The position numbers and the translations under genes were made by a program. Source: JBMOOG01 sp049324535 (GTDB taxonomy: Bacteria; Pseudomonadota; Alphaproteobacteria; Rhodobacterales; Rhodobacteraceae). From it: a DNA stretch of 64,000 nucleotides. The notes under the pieces were generated by a model. It ran no database searches and had not been told where the DNA came from. It saw nothing but the letters and a program-made list of their open reading frames with translations. Below, in pieces: positions 62,442 to 64,000 of this stretch; the stretch's first letter is position 1, and every line of letters begins with the position of its first letter. The stretch covers positions 72,283 to 136,282 of the forward strand of contig JBMOOG010000009.1 in the NCBI GenBank assembly GCA_049324535.1, in the 5' to 3' direction.

Positions 62442-64000
62442 TCAAGCGGTGTAGAGCAGACGCTGCAGCTCGGTGACGGCGCTGCGCAGCTCCTTGCCCC
62501 CGCCGAAGCGGGCGGCGATTTCGATGACGTTGCCCCACTCGTTGAACGGGGGCACTTCTAGGATATCCGGCAGCTTGAACTGGGCACTGCCATGTTCGGC
62601 ATACTTTTCAAGCACGGCATCCAAGACCTCGCGGGCATCCGGCCCGAAGCGGTCCAGAAACTCGTCCTGCTCTCTCAGCAGACGGTCAGCGCGCTCGCGC
62701 CGGGTTCGCAGCGGCGCGTTATATGCCAGATGGCAAAGGAGATCGAACGGATCGGCCTCCGGCTTTCCGACTGCATCAGCCAGGGAATCGAGGTCGATTC
62801 CCTTCTCCTCGAGCCGCTCGACGATCTCCGCCCGGCGTTCGGGGTCAAGCCAGTCCGTGCGCAGTTCCGACGCATTGGGATAGAGCGTGCGAACCTTGTC
62901 GCCGGTGTAATCGGTAAGCTGGCGGCAGGCGAGCTGCCGCCCGTCAGAATCGAGTTCGTAGACGAGGTGCCGGACGATCGAGACCTCGCCGCCGTCGACA
63001 TAGAACTTGCGTGGGCCGTTTTCGGCGTCGTCCCCCAGCTCGACGGGTCCATCCGGGGTGTGGGGTCCTTTAGGAAAATCGTCGGGATCCGCCACCACTT
63101 CTTCGATCTCGCGCTCTTCCACGATGTCGCCGTCTGCATTAATGACCGCTTCGTCCTCGCGGACGGGATCGCCGTCAAAGGCGGGATCGGCGAACATGCG
63201 TGTCGCTGTTCCGGTGTAGTCGATGATGTTGAAGGCGAGCTTGCCGTAGTCGGGCCTGAGGCGGGTGCCTCGCCCGATGATCTGCTTGAACTCGGGCATT
63301 GAGCCCACGACCCGCGCGAGCACGACGTTCTTGCAGGTCGGGGCGTCCACTCCGGTCGTGAGAAGCTGCGACGTGGTGAGAATGACCGGCGTCTGGGTTT
63401 CGACATCCTGAAACTTAGCCCTGTGCGCGCTTCCCACATCGCCTTCGTCGGACGTCACGCGGCAGACGTAGTCGGGATGGTCCTTCACGAGATCGGTGTT
63501 CAGGGCGGCGAGCGCCTGCCGCATCTCGAGCGCGTGCTCCTGGTCGACGCAGAAGACGATGGTCTTGGCGAAGCGGTCGGTCTCGGCCATGAAGCCCGCG
63601 AGATGTCTCGCAATGGCCTGCGTTCGTGCACGCAGCGCCACGACCCGCTCGAAGTCCCGCGTCGAGTATTCGGCGTCAGGGATCTCGCGACCATAGCGAT
63701 CAAGTTCACCCCGCGTTGGACGCCAGCCGGCAGCGTCGTAGTCCGATATGACTCGATGGACGCGATACGGGGCCAGGAAGCCGTCAGCGATACCCTGCGC
63801 CAGGCTGTATTCATAAAGCGGATCGCCGAAATAGTTATAGGTGTCGACGTTATCCTCTCGCCGCGGCGTCGCCGTCATCCCGATCTGGGTCGCAGGCTCG
63901 AACCACTCGAGGATTTCTCGCCAGTTGCTGTCGTCGCGCGCACTGCCACGATGGCATTCGTCAATGATGATGAGATCGAAGAAGTCGCGCGCATACTCTC
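62442..64000 (-). CDS. hsdR: Type I restriction endonuclease subunit HsdR, C-terminal part
   Basis: 518 residues are present; the N-terminal part lies beyond the right edge. The visible portion is the motor: helicase motif II as IIIDECHRG, motif III as GMTATP, motif IV region KTIVFCVDQEHAL, motif V LTTGVDAPT and motif VI QIIGRGTRLRPD. A helical C-terminal domain follows, which in the family contacts HsdM/HsdS. The nuclease domain would be N-terminal and is not seen. An acidic stretch (EEREIEEVVADPDD) lies in the linker. Confidence 0.92.
   Translation of the reverse strand, partial: EYARDFFDLIIIDECHRGSARDDSNWREILEWFEPATQIGMTATPRREDNVDTYNYFGDPLYEYSLAQGIADGFLAPYRVHRVISDYDAAGWRPTRGELDRYGREIPDAEYSTRDFERVVALRARTQAIARHLAGFMAETDRFAKTIVFCVDQEHALEMRQALAALNTDLVKDHPDYVCRVTSDEGDVGSAHRAKFQDVETQTPVILTTSQLLTTGVDAPTCKNVVLARVVGSMPEFKQIIGRGTRLRPDYGKLAFNIIDYTGTATRMFADPAFDGDPVREDEAVINADGDIVEEREIEEVVADPDDFPKGPHTPDGPVELGDDAENGPRKFYVDGGEVSIVRHLVYELDSDGRQLACRQLTDYTGDKVRTLYPNASELRTDWLDPERRAEIVERLEEKGIDLDSLADAVGKPEADPFDLLCHLAYNAPLRTRRERADRLLREQDEFLDRFGPDAREVLDAVLEKYAEHGSAQFKLPDILEVPPFNEWGNVIEIAARFGGGKELRSAVTELQRLLYTA

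Larger units (their letters stand above)
57031..64000. mobile_element. Probable genomic island at tRNA-Ser carrying defence-type genes
   Basis: The core gene run ends at tRNA-Ser(GGA). Beyond it lie only accessory genes: the DUF5131/TcmP pair, a HEPN-like protein and a type I restriction-modification system. Several use TTG starts and codon use appears less GC-biased than in the core. No integrase or right border is in view, so the extent is unknown. Confidence 0.5.

Noticed and set aside
1..64000. CRISPR arrays, rRNA genes, insertion sequences, integrases and phage structural genes
   Set aside because: Looked for by eye; no regularly spaced repeats, rRNA segments, transposase motifs or integrase motifs were seen.

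Overview
The window is high-GC DNA from an alphaproteobacterium, most likely a member of the Rhodobacterales (Rhodobacter/Paracoccus relatives). The evidence is the aerobic cobalamin gene set, the nifR3(dusB)-ntrB-ntrC-ntrY-ntrX run with a Rhodobacter-type NtrC, the trgA-trgB-cysK order described in Rhodobacter sphaeroides, an ispDF fusion and a perfect FNR/FnrL box. All calls come from reading the sequence; no database search was run.

Layout. (1) 1-9373: aerobic cobalamin synthesis. A leftward operon (DUF1636 protein, cobW, cobN, cobG, cobH, cobI running off the left edge) lies behind a well-formed cobalamin riboswitch; cobO and cobQ run rightward from the other side. (2) 9370-13435: leftward cyoABCD, a bo3-type quinol oxidase. 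(3) 13613-20534: a small STAS-like protein, an MFS exporter, enolase, an EamA transporter, a Fur/Mur regulator, cinA/pncC, pgpA and ispDF. (4) 20764-32604: rightward dusB-ntrBC-ntrYX-trkAH-hfq-hflX, which joins nitrogen sensing, potassium uptake and RNA regulation. (5) 32692-39067: cydDC-cydABX, a bd-type quinol oxidase and its assembly exporter; the FNR box lies between cydC and cydA. (6) 39164-47450: accessory metabolism (GNAT, penicillin-acylase-family hydrolase, 3-hydroxyacid dehydrogenase, Tat lipoprotein, orphan polyamine-type binding protein, AcuI-like reductase, class V aminotransferase). (7) 47481-56875: photolyase, trgA-trgB-cysK, a large MscS channel, an AlaX editing protein and Kup. 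(8) 56941-64000: tRNA-Ser(GGA), then a probable integrated island.

The island holds two modules. A rightward pair encodes a Gp37/Gp68-type (DUF5131) three-cysteine protein and its partner TcmP. A leftward operon encodes a type I restriction-modification system (hsdR partial, hsdM, hsdS) whose last gene, overlapping the hsdS stop by 4 nt, encodes a protein with a HEPN-like Rx4H motif. Several island genes start with TTG, and base use looks less GC-rich than in the core. This is the most likely place for an under-described defence system.

Many core genes overlap by 1-4 nt (ATGA, GTGA, TGATG), so translational coupling is widespread. Three copies of a hairpin-plus-core intergenic element were found, two facing each other between cobO and cobQ. 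No CRISPR array, rRNA operon, insertion sequence or integrase was found.
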